From Phycisphaeraceae bacterium (GTDB lineage Bacteria > Planctomycetota > Phycisphaerae > Phycisphaerales > Phycisphaeraceae): a stretch of 25,489 nt of DNA. This document shows positions 14,365-22,621 of the stretch, one piece after another. The notes below the pieces were generated by a model. It saw only the letters and a list, made by a program, of their open reading frames with translations, did not search any database and was not told the origin of the DNA. The position numbers and the translations under genes are program-made. The stretch's first letter is position 1, and each line of letters begins with the position of its first letter. The DNA is taken from NCBI GenBank assembly GCA_003551485.1, contig PUMS01000492.1:1-25489 (forward strand), read 5' to 3'.

Positions 14365-15405
14365 ATGCGCCCGCCCAAGCCGCCCTGGAACCACCGCATG
14401 ATCGTCGATCTCTGCGCCCATGTCTGGGACAACCCCGAGCAGCTCGGCCCCTGGGCCGCGCAGCGCCTGCGAGAGGAAGAGGCCGAGCCATGGCTGCGGC
14501 CCCACCCCACCCCGCAGGCACTGGGCCAGGCCATGCAGGTGGTCGACCGGGTCCTGGTCCACGGCTTTACCAGCCGGCTGCTGGGGGCGGAAGTGCCCCT
14601 GGAGCGTCTGGCCACGTTCATCGAGGTCTGCCCGGACAAGTGCCTGGGGGTGGTCGGCCTCGACCCCATGGCCCCCGACTGGCAGCCGCGCCTGCGCGAT
14701 GCGCTGGTGGCGGGGATGGTGGGTGTGAGCATCAGCCCCGCAGCGCAGGGCTTCCACCCCTGCCACTCCGAGGCCATGGCCCTTTACGAGCGCTGCGAGG
14801 GTGAGGGGTTGCTTCTGTATATCCAGCCGCGGGTCAACATGGCCCCGCAGGCGGTGATGAGCTTCGCCGACCCGGCCCACCTCGACGAGGTGGCCCGCAC
14901 GTTCCCGGGCCTGAAGATGGTCATCGGCGGGCTGGGCCGGCCGTGGCTGGACCCGACCCTGGCCCTGGTCCAGAAGCACGAGAACGTCTGGACGGACCTG
15001 GCGGGCCTGGTCGAGAAGCCCTGGCCGCTGTACCAGGCCCTTGTCCACGCCGCCCAGCACCGCGCCCTGGACCGCATTTTGCTGGCCAGCGGCTTTCCCT
15101 TCTGCCAGCCGCAGGAGGCGATCAGCAATCTCTATTCGATCAACAATTTCTCCCTGGGCACGCAGTTGCCGACGGTGCCGCGCCAGCAGTTGCGCGGTAT
15201 CGTCGAGCGCGATGCGCTGGCGCGGCTGGGCCTGGGGCCGGCATCGACCTCGGCCGGTGACAACGGCGCCCCCGAGTCCCCCACCCGCTCGGCCGATGCC
15301 ACGGACGCGGCCGCGGATGAGCGCGACCGCACCCATCCCCCCCCTTCCCCCCAGCCCGCCCGCAGCCCGCTTCCGCCCGTCCGCGAGCCTGCCGATGCGC
15401 CCTGA
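14365..15405 (+). CDS. Amidohydrolase-fold protein with altered metal ligands
   Basis: The product has the look of the amidohydrolase-2 branch of TIM-barrel metal hydrolases: VDLCAHVWDNPEQLG at the start, the middle barrel strand GLLLYIQPR, LKMVIGGLGRPW and LLASGFPFCQPQEAISNLY near the end. In active members these places read DxHxH, IHxG and GSDFPF. Here the first His is Cys, the mid-barrel His is Gln, and the late catalytic Asp is Gly, so it may be metal-free, bind a different ligand set, or have lost catalysis. The last 55 residues are a Pro/Ser/Ala-rich tail. ATG 14365 and ATG 14398 are both possible starts (346 or 335 residues); family similarity begins just after the second. It follows gcvH by 18 bases and overlaps the next gene by 11, so the three probably share a transcript. 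Confidence 0.8.
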   Translation: MRPPKPPWNHRMIVDLCAHVWDNPEQLGPWAAQRLREEEAEPWLRPHPTPQALGQAMQVVDRVLVHGFTSRLLGAEVPLERLATFIEVCPDKCLGVVGLDPMAPDWQPRLRDALVAGMVGVSISPAAQGFHPCHSEAMALYERCEGEGLLLYIQPRVNMAPQAVMSFADPAHLDEVARTFPGLKMVIGGLGRPWLDPTLALVQKHENVWTDLAGLVEKPWPLYQALVHAAQHRALDRILLASGFPFCQPQEAISNLYSINNFSLGTQLPTVPRQQLRGIVERDALARLGLGPASTSAGDNGAPESPTRSADATDAAADERDRTHPPPSPQPARSPLPPVREPADAP

Positions 15406-16111
15406 CCCGCATCCGAATCGAGCCCTGCAACGCCGCGGTTCCCGCCCCGGCCGCATTGCCGGGTGCGGTCTGCTGGCGGTGCTGCTGACGGTGGCCTGTG
15501 CCTGTTCGGGGCTGGATCAGGGGCTGGCCAAGCTCACCGGGCCACGACGGCCGGGCGCGGAGTTGACCCTCGAGAGCCTTGTCGGCCCTCACCGGCTCAC
15601 CACCCGCTTCGACCACGCGGTCTATAGCTATCAGACGCCAAGCAATGTCACAATCGTGCTCATCAGCGGCGAGCTCGACCAGCCCGAGCAGGTGGCCGTG
15701 GTCCGCATGATGTGGCGGCCACGCGCCGGGCGCACCCCGGTGACCCGAGGGTCCACCAACGCCACGGTGCATCACATCGTGTTCGCGGGCGAACATGAAG
15801 CGGGGGTGTACCAGGGGGCGGGGTTCCTCTTTCCCCTGGCCGATGCCGGCGACCGGCTCTTCCGGGCCGAGCTTCGCCAGATGCGCATGGCCCTGCACGA
15901 TGCCAGCGGCCGGTTCGCCGACCCCCTCGGCCGCAGCGACCTCACCGGCCGCATCGTCGCCGAGCTCGATGAGGCGGCGGTGCGGGAGCAGGTGCGCCGG
16001 GTGAACCAGCGGCTGGAGCCGCGGCTGGGCTACCCGCGTCTGGTTGACGCCGGGCTCCAGCCGTGGACCTCGCCGCTCCCAGCAGGTCCGGTAGGCGCCC
16101 CGGACCCCTGA
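15395..16111 (+). CDS. Probable lipoprotein, unknown function
   Basis: The 238-residue product has a basic N-terminus, a hydrophobic segment (IAGCGLLAVLLTVACACSG, about residues 21-39) and cysteines at its end, consistent with lipoprotein processing though the lipobox (TVAC) is imperfect; simple export or an N-terminal anchor are alternatives. The rest shows beta-strand-like phrases (NVTIVLISGEL, TVHHIVFAGEH) and a helical C-terminus, with no domain that I recognise. The ATG at 15395 lies 11 bases inside the end of the amidohydrolase-like gene, which suggests translational coupling. A role at the envelope is inferred from the leader only. Confidence 0.7.
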   Translation: MRPDPHPNRALQRRGSRPGRIAGCGLLAVLLTVACACSGLDQGLAKLTGPRRPGAELTLESLVGPHRLTTRFDHAVYSYQTPSNVTIVLISGELDQPEQVAVVRMMWRPRAGRTPVTRGSTNATVHHIVFAGEHEAGVYQGAGFLFPLADAGDRLFRAELRQMRMALHDASGRFADPLGRSDLTGRIVAELDEAAVREQVRRVNQRLEPRLGYPRLVDAGLQPWTSPLPAGPVGAPDP

Positions 16112-16125
16112 CCCCGGCCCCCGGA

Positions 16126-16141
16126 CTAGGATTTTTCCTAG
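16126..16141. promoter_or_regulatory. Perfect short inverted repeat upstream of the RRM gene promoter
   Basis: CTAGGA (16126-16131) and TCCTAG (16136-16141) are perfect inverted arms around TTTT, ending four bases before the -35 box. It could be an operator, or a weak hairpin after the preceding lipoprotein gene (stop at 16111). It has no T-run after the stem. Confidence 0.45.
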
Positions 16142-16144
16142 GAC

Positions 16145-16173
16145 TGGACAAGTGGCCCATCGGCCGCTATATT
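16145..16173 (+). promoter_or_regulatory. Promoter of the RRM gene
   Basis: TGGACA (16145-16150) and TATATT (16168-16173) each match the sigma70 hexamer consensus at five of six positions and are 17 bases apart. The start would fall near 16180, leaving a leader of about 165 bases before the ATG at 16348. The leader contains the inverted repeat GTGAC (16272-16276) / GTCAC (16283-16287). Confidence 0.7.
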
Positions 16174-16347
16174 GAGGGGCGTATCGCGGAGTCCGCTCTT
16201 GCCAATGGCCCCTTCCGTCGATAGCACTCGTTTTGGAAGCCGGCGACCGTCGTCGGTGCGTTTCTCTGTTCGTGACGCCCACGTCACAAGCTAGGCCCTG
16301 TTATCGATCCTGTCTTGTCCGTGGCTCACCTGTCTGGAATTTCGGCA

Positions 16348-16671
16348 ATGAAAATCTATGTGGGCAACCTCAACTACTCGACCAATGAAGATTCGCTTCG
16401 CGGCCTGTTCAGCAACTACGGCAGCGTCGACGATGTGGCCGTGATCACCGACCGCGAAACCGGCCGCCCCCGCGGCTTCGCGTTCGTGACCATGAGCAAC
16501 GACCAGGAAGGCAAGGCCGCCATCGAGGCGACCAACGGCACCGAATTCGAGGGTCGAACCCTCAACGTCAACGAGGCTCGGCCTCGTGAGAACCGTGGCG
16601 GCGGCGGCGGTGGCGGCGGCGGCTACAGCCGTGGCGGCGGGCGCGGCGGGCGCGACCGCGACCGCTGGTAA
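16348..16671 (+). CDS. RRM-type RNA-binding protein with glycine-rich tail
   Basis: This 107-residue protein is one RNA recognition motif plus a tail. RNP2 is IYVGNL (residues 3-8) and RNP1 is RGFAFVTM (42-49), with the aromatic residues that stack on RNA bases in place. From residue 83 the chain is almost wholly Gly with Arg and one Tyr (RGGGG, YSRGGGRGGRDRDRW), like eukaryotic glycine-rich proteins and cyanobacterial Rbp proteins, several of which are cold-induced RNA chaperones. The gene has its own good promoter, a long leader and a strong terminator, so it is monocistronic. The ATG at 16348 lacks a clear ribosome site, and a regulated leader could matter. The cold-shock role is inferred by analogy. 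Confidence 0.93.
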   Translation: MKIYVGNLNYSTNEDSLRGLFSNYGSVDDVAVITDRETGRPRGFAFVTMSNDQEGKAAIEATNGTEFEGRTLNVNEARPRENRGGGGGGGGGYSRGGGRGGRDRDRW

Positions 16672-16777
16672 TCCACCCCGCAACCTGCATCCGCCTTCAC
16701 CGCCGACTGGCATCGACGCCGCCCACCGGCGGTAAAGGCAGGCCTCAACCCCCAACAACACAACACCTGGCAAGAGC

Positions 16778-16811
16778 CGCCCGCCGGACCGACCTCCGGC
16801 GGGCGTTTTTT
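16778..16811 (+). terminator. Rho-independent terminator of the RRM gene
   Basis: CGCCCGCCGG (16778-16787) pairs perfectly with CCGGCGGGCG (16796-16805) across an eight-base loop, followed by TTTTTT (16806-16811). It is about 105 bases after the RRM stop and just before the methyltransferase gene. Confidence 0.92.
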
Positions 16812-16892
16812 ATGCCCAGGGGCCCAAGTGGTATCCACCCGGCCTGCTGCCCGCCGCGGCGGTCGGGCATTGAGATGTCCAGGAGCACGACA

Positions 16893-17465
16893 ATGAAGAT
16901 GCGCGAAAGTGGCATGCCGGAGGAACAGGTGTGGTCGAGCTTCTTCTCGCCCCGGCAGACCCTGGAGAAGCTCGGGCTGACCGCCTCGTGCGGGGATGTG
17001 GTGGACTTGGGCTGCGGCTACGGGACGTTCACTCTCCCCGCCGCGCAGGTTGTGCGCGGCATGGTCCACGCGCTGGACATCGAGCCGGACATGGTGGCCG
17101 TCACGTTGCACAAGGCGCAGCAGGCGAAGCTGGGCAACGTCCGGGCCAAGCAGCGCGACTTCGTCGCCGAGGGCACCGGACTGCCCGATGCAAGCGTCGA
17201 TTACGCGATGCTGTTCAACATCCTGCACTGCGAGCAGCCGCTGTCGCTGCTGCGCGAGGCCTGGCGCGTGCTGGCACCCGGCGGGCGGCTGGGGATCATG
17301 CACTGGAACCACGATGCCTCGACCCCGCGCGGTCCCTCGATGGACATCCGGCCCCGTCCCGATCAGTGCCGGGCATGGGCGCAGGAGGCTGGGTTCCAAC
17401 TGGCGATCCCGCACAGGATCGACCTGCCGCCGTACCACTACGGCTGGGTCATGGAGAAGCGATGA
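16893..17465 (+). CDS. Class I SAM-dependent methyltransferase
   Basis: The 190-residue cytoplasmic protein has the Rossmann-like methyltransferase fold. Motif I is VVDLGCGYGTFTLPAA, binding S-adenosylmethionine; HALDIEPDMVAVT supplies the acidic residue contacting the ribose; VDYAMLFNILHCEQP is motif IV; and LREAWRVLAPGGRLGIMHW is the post-motif helix and strand typical of Methyltransf_11. The acceptor is not evident; the HIS-containing C-terminus (PPYHYGWVMEKR) gives no clue. The ATG at 16893 is chosen because AGGAG lies seven bases upstream; earlier in-frame ATGs at 16812 and 16875 lie too close to the terminator or lack a site. It stands alone between a terminator and a 300-base gap. Confidence 0.9.
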   Translation: MKMRESGMPEEQVWSSFFSPRQTLEKLGLTASCGDVVDLGCGYGTFTLPAAQVVRGMVHALDIEPDMVAVTLHKAQQAKLGNVRAKQRDFVAEGTGLPDASVDYAMLFNILHCEQPLSLLREAWRVLAPGGRLGIMHWNHDASTPRGPSMDIRPRPDQCRAWAQEAGFQLAIPHRIDLPPYHYGWVMEKR

Positions 17466-17767
17466 ACAACCCGCCCGTTCCAAACCACCCCCTGGACGGG
17501 CCGACGACCTTACGGCCCGATGCCCTTCGTGCGCGGGACTTCGCTGGCCTCTGCCACCCCCCCCAAGTCGGCGCGAGCCGGGTAACCGGCGCGAGATGGC
17601 AGGGACTGGCACACCCGTTCGCCGCGTGGCAATAGGCGCTGATCGCCGGGCGTTGTGTCCCGGTGGCAGGCGCCAATGGGACGGAGGTGGTCCATCCGCA
17701 CCGATCATGGCCGGCACGGGACCGCCTCCAGCACGCGACATCTTGCCCGGAAACCAGGAGCACGAAC
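17466..17767. other. Intergenic gap before the secreted-protein pair
   Basis: Some 300 bases with no recognised gene. The end holds the ribosome site AGGAG (about 17756-17760) for the next gene, in the context CCAGGAGCACGA, which is identical to the context before the methyltransferase gene. No convincing promoter or terminator hairpin is visible. Confidence 0.5.
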
Positions 17768-19444
17768 ATGACCATGAAGCGCACGTTCCTTGTGGCCGCG
17801 GTGGCCCTGGTGCTGACCGCGGCGGGGGGGGTCGAAGCCGGCCGGTACTCGGCCTTCACCAACAGGGCCGCACGGGGGCCGCACATGGATGTGGTCGCGG
17901 CGACGTACTTCGGCAGCCAGAGCCTCGAGGCCTTCATCGATGCCGGCTCCCTGCCCGGTGGCCGCATCGTGGCCTTCGGCAATGCGTGGGGGCCGCAGTT
18001 TCCCGATGCGGTCGAGCCAACGGTGCTGGGCAGCGGTGAGCACCGCGGGCTCGATCACGGCACCGGCCGCCGCGGGCCCAGCCTCGAGAACCCCGACATC
18101 GCCGGCATGTTGGTCTTCTACAACAACGACCTGAGCCGGGTGCAGCGCGTGGTGCGGTTCGACTGGGGGGTGGCCAGCCTCTCCCGCGGCGCGGTGGGGC
18201 CCGACGGCGATGCGATCTACATCGCCGGCCGCGCCACCGAGGCCTTCCGCGACGTGGCGCGGCGGGCGCGGGTGTTCAACACGCAGCAGCCGCCGGAGGC
18301 TGAAGGCCGCGGCGCCTACGAGTACGAGGGGGTGACCGTGCCCGGCGACGTGTTCTTGGCGCGGCTGGATGCCTCGGGTCGGCGATTCGAATGGGTTTGG
18401 GTCCTCGAGGGGATGCGAAACCCGCCGCGGGAGTTGTGGGTCGATGCCGAGGGCGCGCTCTATGCCGACCTCGATGGGCTTCGCCGGGTCTCGCCCGATG
18501 GCCGCAGCATCGACCGCCTGGCTACGGCCTGGGGTGAGGACAACCGCGACCGCCACCTTCGCAGCGGCGGGCCGCGCAGCTACCTGGCCGTGCATCCCCG
18601 CGATGGCAGCTACTACTTCGGCGGCGACCGAAACACCCACACCGGCCGCCAGCCGTGGCGCCAGCCGTTCCTCTATGGGTTCAACTCGGCCGGTGAGCGC
18701 CAGTTCGTGCTGTGGGAGTGGCCGCCGCGCGACCATGCCTGTGGCGGGGGCGGCTCGGGGCTGTGCTCGGACTCCTCGCCGCGGGTGATGGACTTCGACG
18801 GCGATGGCAACTTCATCGTCGGCGGCTGGTCCGACGGGGGCAACAGCGTCTTCGGCCGCCAGCCCACGGACATCGACCGCACCCGACCCTCCAGCCGCTT
18901 CGGCATGAGTGCCTGGGGCATGCGCGCGGCCAACTCGCTGACCCACATCATGCGCATCGAGCCCGAGACGCTGGATGTGATCGACTACAACCTCTGGGTG
19001 GCCTACGTCCCCATGACCTTCGACAGCCAGCGCCACCGCGGCGCGCCAAATCACGCGGGCATCTCGCAGTTGATCGCGCTGGGCGACGGCGCGGTGGCCT
19101 TCACCGGCGGTGCCGCCACCGGCCTGATCCAGACGCCCAACGCCTTCTACGAGCATCCCGACGATGGCCGCCGCTATGGCGGGCGGTATGCGGCGGTGTT
19201 CAGTGCCGACTTCGGCAGTCTGCTGTTTTCCAGCTACCTGCCCGGCTGCGACGATGTGCGACTCGGCCGCGCACGCGATGGGCTGCTGGTGGTCAGCCGC
19301 TCCCGCGGCGATGATGGCCGCGATGACGGCGCCACGCCCACCCCGACGGTCAACGCGGTGCAGGAAGACAAGCGCGGCGAGTGGGATGCCCACATCATCC
19401 TGCTGAGCTCCCCGCAGCAGAACCAGGGCGCTGCCCGCCGCTGA
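17768..19444 (+). CDS. Secreted protein, probable beta-propeller, unknown function
   Basis: The 558-residue product has a clean signal peptide (MTMKRTFLVAAVALVLTAAGGVEA) and is otherwise a chain of beta-strand units of propeller type: IYIAGRATEAFRD, ELWVDAEGALYADLDGLRRVSPDG, SYYFGGDRNTHTG, RVMDFDGDGNFIVGGWSDGGNSV, AVAFTGGAAT. The phrases DFDGDGNF and PDGDA are loop patterns seen in propeller or SBBP-like repeats. Two cysteines in HACGGGGSGLCSDS may form a disulfide. No catalytic motif is recognised. The ATG at 17768 has AGGAG eight bases upstream. It precedes the exported glycoside hydrolase by 116 bases on the same strand, which suggests joint work outside the cytoplasm, perhaps substrate binding. 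Confidence 0.75.
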   Translation: MTMKRTFLVAAVALVLTAAGGVEAGRYSAFTNRAARGPHMDVVAATYFGSQSLEAFIDAGSLPGGRIVAFGNAWGPQFPDAVEPTVLGSGEHRGLDHGTGRRGPSLENPDIAGMLVFYNNDLSRVQRVVRFDWGVASLSRGAVGPDGDAIYIAGRATEAFRDVARRARVFNTQQPPEAEGRGAYEYEGVTVPGDVFLARLDASGRRFEWVWVLEGMRNPPRELWVDAEGALYADLDGLRRVSPDGRSIDRLATAWGEDNRDRHLRSGGPRSYLAVHPRDGSYYFGGDRNTHTGRQPWRQPFLYGFNSAGERQFVLWEWPPRDHACGGGGSGLCSDSSPRVMDFDGDGNFIVGGWSDGGNSVFGRQPTDIDRTRPSSRFGMSAWGMRAANSLTHIMRIEPETLDVIDYNLWVAYVPMTFDSQRHRGAPNHAGISQLIALGDGAVAFTGGAATGLIQTPNAFYEHPDDGRRYGGRYAAVFSADFGSLLFSSYLPGCDDVRLGRARDGLLVVSRSRGDDGRDDGATPTPTVNAVQEDKRGEWDAHIILLSSPQQNQGAARR

Positions 19445-19560
19445 GCCTGCACTCGGCCGACACCCGGCCTGACCCGCCACGGCCGGCGCTGCCTTGCCGC
19501 AGGGCCGGCCCTTCAGCGATGCGTTGCAGAAAAGAACCGACCCCGACATGGAGTCGCCCC

Positions 19561-22068
19561 GTGAACGTCACGACCAGACACAACCGGCTGCTGCTGTACC
19601 CATGGCCTCTGGCATGGGCCGTCATCCTCGCTCTGACCACCGCCCCGGCCGCGGCCGCGGCCGACGGGCCCGTTGACCTTCCCCCACGGCCGCAGGCCCC
19701 GGGCATCATCGAGATCGAGCCGATCGATGCCGATGGCCTCATCGCCGACCTGCCCACGGTCGAGTTCGCCGATGACCAGACCCCGCGAAGTTGGCTGTCG
19801 GCCTGCCCTACGGGCGGCGAGGTGGCCGAGCAGGTTGCAAGCGCCCTGGCCGAGGGCGACCGCGACCGGTGGGAACAACTCGATGGCTCCTTCCAGCCGC
19901 TGGCGCCCGAGCACCTCATCGAACAGACCTGGCCGGACTGGAAGGATGCCATCAACCTGCGGGCGCTGGGCGACAACCGCCCGAACATCACCTCGACACA
20001 CATCACCGTCATCCGCAACGACCGCGAGCGGATCGTGCGCATCTGCCACGGCGCGGCGGGGATCAACGTACACGCCCACGTGTGGCTCAACGGCACCGTT
20101 GCCCCGCACGGCGGCTTTGCCCGCCTCGAGCCGGGCCTCTACATCATGGTGGTGCGGGCCAACCACGGCCGGCGCTCGCACTGGATACCGTGGACCTTCG
20201 CCTATCTTGCCCCGCGGCTGACCGAGGTCACCGGGCAGCAGATCGAACAGTTGCACGCCTGGCGGCTCTCGCAGTGGGAGAAGACCGTGCAGGGCTCGAA
20301 GGCCGATGAGGCCGCCATGCTGGCCGCGATTCGCTTCAAACCCGAAACCATCCGCGGCAAAGAAGGGTTCTTCCGCATCGGCCAGAGCGAAAACGGGCGA
20401 TGGTGGCTGATCGATCCCGATGGCAACGCCTTCTACCACAAGGCCGTCACCGGCCTCAACGCCGGCGGCATGGGCGGCCGCCGGGCCAACCGCCCGCCGG
20501 TCGATCCCGACACCGTGGAGCAATGGCTCGATATCCTCAGGGAAGCGGGCTTCAACACGCTCGGCTCGTGGACCACGCCCGAGTTCTTCGAGCAGGGCAT
20601 GCCCTTCACCGAGATCATCGAAGGCTACTACGTCGGCCCCTGGCTGCACGGCGACCGCTACCACACCGGCGGCATCCCGGACGTGTGGGACCCGCGATGG
20701 GCCGAGAACGTCGACGCCAAGTGCCGCGAATTGTGCACGCCGCTGCGCGACAACCGGGACCTCGTCGGCTACTTCCTGGAAAATGAACGCGGCTTCCGCG
20801 AGTGGCTGCGGCCGGGCGAGCGGATCATCGCCCGTTCGCCCACCTTCCGGCCCGGCGGCCCGATCGATGAGCGGGAGGGGCTTCGCCTCGCCGCCGAGCC
20901 GCAGTTCGACACCCGCGGCCTGGCCCTGCTTCAATATTGCCTGACGCTCGCTGATGACACCATGCCGGCCTACAAACGGGCATGGCAGTTCGTGCTCGAG
21001 CGACACGGCGGCATCGAGCAGGTGGGCCGGGCATGGGGCATCGAACTGGGCTCACGGCAGGACCTGCGCAACCTGACAGCACGGGGTGAGATACTCATCT
21101 CCGAAGGCTATCTCGAGGACCTCGATGCGTTCGTGCGCCTTTGGGTCGAGCAGCACCACCGCATCATCGTCGAGGCGATCCGCCGTTACGATCCCAATCA
21201 CCTGATCCTGGGCATGCGCCACGGCGGCACGCCGCACCCGAGCGTGCTCGAGGTCGAGGCCGAATGGACGGATGTGGTCTCGCGCAACAACTACCGGGCC
21301 GAGTTCTTCGAGGCATTCGACCACATGTACCACCTCCAGGGCCGGCCCATCCTCAACGGTGAGTTCGGCACCGTCACCGATTCCTTCTACTGGGTGCGAA
21401 ACCCCATCGAGCCCCCCGGCGGCCACACCCCGCCGCAGCGCCGGGACCTGCGTGCCCGCGATGCGATGGACCGCATCTTCGCCCACCCCGGCGTGGTGGG
21501 CGTGAGCAAGTACCGCTGGTACGGCCCCGGCGCTGACAAGATGTGGAACCCCCGCACCGAAAGCCCCCACTGGGAGAAGATCAACGGCCTGCGCTGGCAC
21601 AACCACCGCGCGGTGAGCATCGCCGCGGCATCCAACCAGCCGCCGCCGCAAACCAACCCAGCGCCGCACGGCCAGTACTTCCTGGCCCTGCACGATGGCG
21701 TGGTCAGCGTGCGGCGACTGCCACCGGCCACCGAGGCAGATGAGCCCAGCGAACGCATCAACCCGAGCATGCTCATGATCGGCCTGATCGCCCGCGAGGG
21801 CGACTGGGACGGCACCGTCTACGGCAACGGCATCCGCGGCCGGGTCACGGACGTCAGCAGCGACGATGGCGCCTACACGATCAACATCGAAATCGAGGCC
21901 CGCCCCGGTCTGCTGACCGGCCTTCGCGGCAAGGGCGAATACGCCCTGCAACTTCGGCCGCGCGGCACCGACCTGATCGGCAGCTTCAAAGGGACCTGGA
22001 ACCAGCGCCCCGTCCAGGGCCGCGCCGTCGGCCACCGCCACCGCCCCCTGCCCGACCCCGAGTTGTAG
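19561..22068 (+). CDS. Secreted glycoside hydrolase, GH50/agarase-like (clan GH-A)
   Basis: This 835-residue protein is probably exported and hydrolyses a beta-linked polysaccharide. GTG 19561 is chosen as start: TGGAG lies seven bases upstream and a signal peptide follows (LAWAVILALTTAPAAAAADG). After an N-terminal beta-domain, residues about 275-700 form a TIM barrel. The phrase RWWLIDPDGNAFYHKAVTGLN is typical of agarase-type enzymes. DLVGYFLENERGF holds the likely acid/base E409 after Asn, and PILNGEFGT holds the likely nucleophile E601. A C-terminal beta-domain (about 740-835) may bind carbohydrate. GH50 or a related agarase-like family is the best guess, but family and substrate are not proven. 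It adjoins the secreted propeller gene; a repeat cluster follows it. Confidence 0.75.
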   Translation: MNVTTRHNRLLLYPWPLAWAVILALTTAPAAAAADGPVDLPPRPQAPGIIEIEPIDADGLIADLPTVEFADDQTPRSWLSACPTGGEVAEQVASALAEGDRDRWEQLDGSFQPLAPEHLIEQTWPDWKDAINLRALGDNRPNITSTHITVIRNDRERIVRICHGAAGINVHAHVWLNGTVAPHGGFARLEPGLYIMVVRANHGRRSHWIPWTFAYLAPRLTEVTGQQIEQLHAWRLSQWEKTVQGSKADEAAMLAAIRFKPETIRGKEGFFRIGQSENGRWWLIDPDGNAFYHKAVTGLNAGGMGGRRANRPPVDPDTVEQWLDILREAGFNTLGSWTTPEFFEQGMPFTEIIEGYYVGPWLHGDRYHTGGIPDVWDPRWAENVDAKCRELCTPLRDNRDLVGYFLENERGFREWLRPGERIIARSPTFRPGGPIDEREGLRLAAEPQFDTRGLALLQYCLTLADDTMPAYKRAWQFVLERHGGIEQVGRAWGIELGSRQDLRNLTARGEILISEGYLEDLDAFVRLWVEQHHRIIVEAIRRYDPNHLILGMRHGGTPHPSVLEVEAEWTDVVSRNNYRAEFFEAFDHMYHLQGRPILNGEFGTVTDSFYWVRNPIEPPGGHTPPQRRDLRARDAMDRIFAHPGVVGVSKYRWYGPGADKMWNPRTESPHWEKINGLRWHNHRAVSIAAASNQPPPQTNPAPHGQYFLALHDGVVSVRRLPPATEADEPSERINPSMLMIGLIAREGDWDGTVYGNGIRGRVTDVSSDDGAYTINIEIEARPGLLTGLRGKGEYALQLRPRGTDLIGSFKGTWNQRPVQGRAVGHRHRPLPDPEL

Positions 22069-22121
22069 TACTTCGACCATCCTTCCAGAGTGGGTTTGCA
22101 TGGGTGGCCTGGTCAGCGGTC

Positions 22122-22315
22122 TGCCCTGAAAGTGACTCCCTCTCCCTCCGGGAGAGGGCCGGGGTGAGGGCAGACACGCAGGACGGGTCCGAATCTTCCC
22201 TCACGCCCGGCCCCTCTCCCGCCCCCGGGAAGGAGAGAGGGGGGAAAGAGCCACCCGCGATTTTCATCGTCGCGGGTGCGGCGCCGCCGCATGAGACACT
22301 GCTATGAAAATCCCC
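22122..22315 (-). repeat. Dispersed repeat, copy 2
   Basis: In reverse complement this segment follows the same order of blocks as 5606-5797: CAGTGTCTCATGCGGC (22284-22299 on the plus strand as its complement), GCGCCGC, CCCGCGA, GATGAAA, CTCTTTC, GGGGCCGGG, GTGAGGG, AGATTCGGA, CGTGTCT, then CTCTCCCGGAGGGAGAGGG and TTTCAGGGCAG. The two copies differ by small indels and substitutions, so they are not recent duplicates. Outer edges are approximate. Confidence 0.8.
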
Positions 22316-22336
22316 CCCCGAAAGGAGCAGGTAGTA

Positions 22337-22397
22337 GGGTGGATATCGCGAGACTTTGCGGGCGACGGCTTCGACAGCGCTCCGCGTTAAACCCACC
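22337..22397 (+). repeat. 61-base dispersed repeat, copy B
   Basis: Gap-free match to 11679-11739 with the shared 19-base core GGCTTCGACAGCGCTCCGC (22367-22385) and ACCCACC (22391-22397). Same orientation as copy A. It lies between the 200-base repeat and the long inverted repeat. Confidence 0.8.
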
Positions 22398-22464
22398 AAT
22401 GAGGCGTGGCGACCGCGACAGGCGCCGGGGGGCCTTGCACTCGGTATGCAAGTGGCGAGCGCGG

Positions 22465-22540
22465 GGTGCCACTGGTGGCTTGTCCACCAGTGCGTATCGG
22501 GTACCCCAACGGCACTGGCGGACAAGCCACCGGTGGCACC
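22465..22540. repeat. Long inverted-repeat (REP-like) element
   Basis: Two 29-base arms, 22465-22493 and 22512-22540, are complementary at 27 positions around an 18-base loop. The core of the right arm reads GCACTGGCGGACAAGCCACC. Single arms of the same family lie at 11883-11914 and 13855-13890, and a diverged pair at 8805-8882. REP-type elements are moved in trans by RAYT transposases in other bacteria, and a RAYT fossil lies at 10902. Confidence 0.85.
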
Positions 22541-22621
22541 AGAGGCACCCGTTTGCCATGCCCCGATTTTCATTCTCCCGGATGGATGCCGTGCCTGGTC
22601 GGTCAGCGGCAGACCGGATGG

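Noticed and set aside
17705..19549. 614-codon open frame antisense to the secreted propeller gene
   Set aside because: A mirror of a signal-peptide-bearing gene with a good ribosome site; no domain in the antisense translation.
22122..22540. Possible CRISPR array in the repeat cluster
   Set aside because: The repeats are of different families and not regularly spaced with unique spacers; no cas gene is near.
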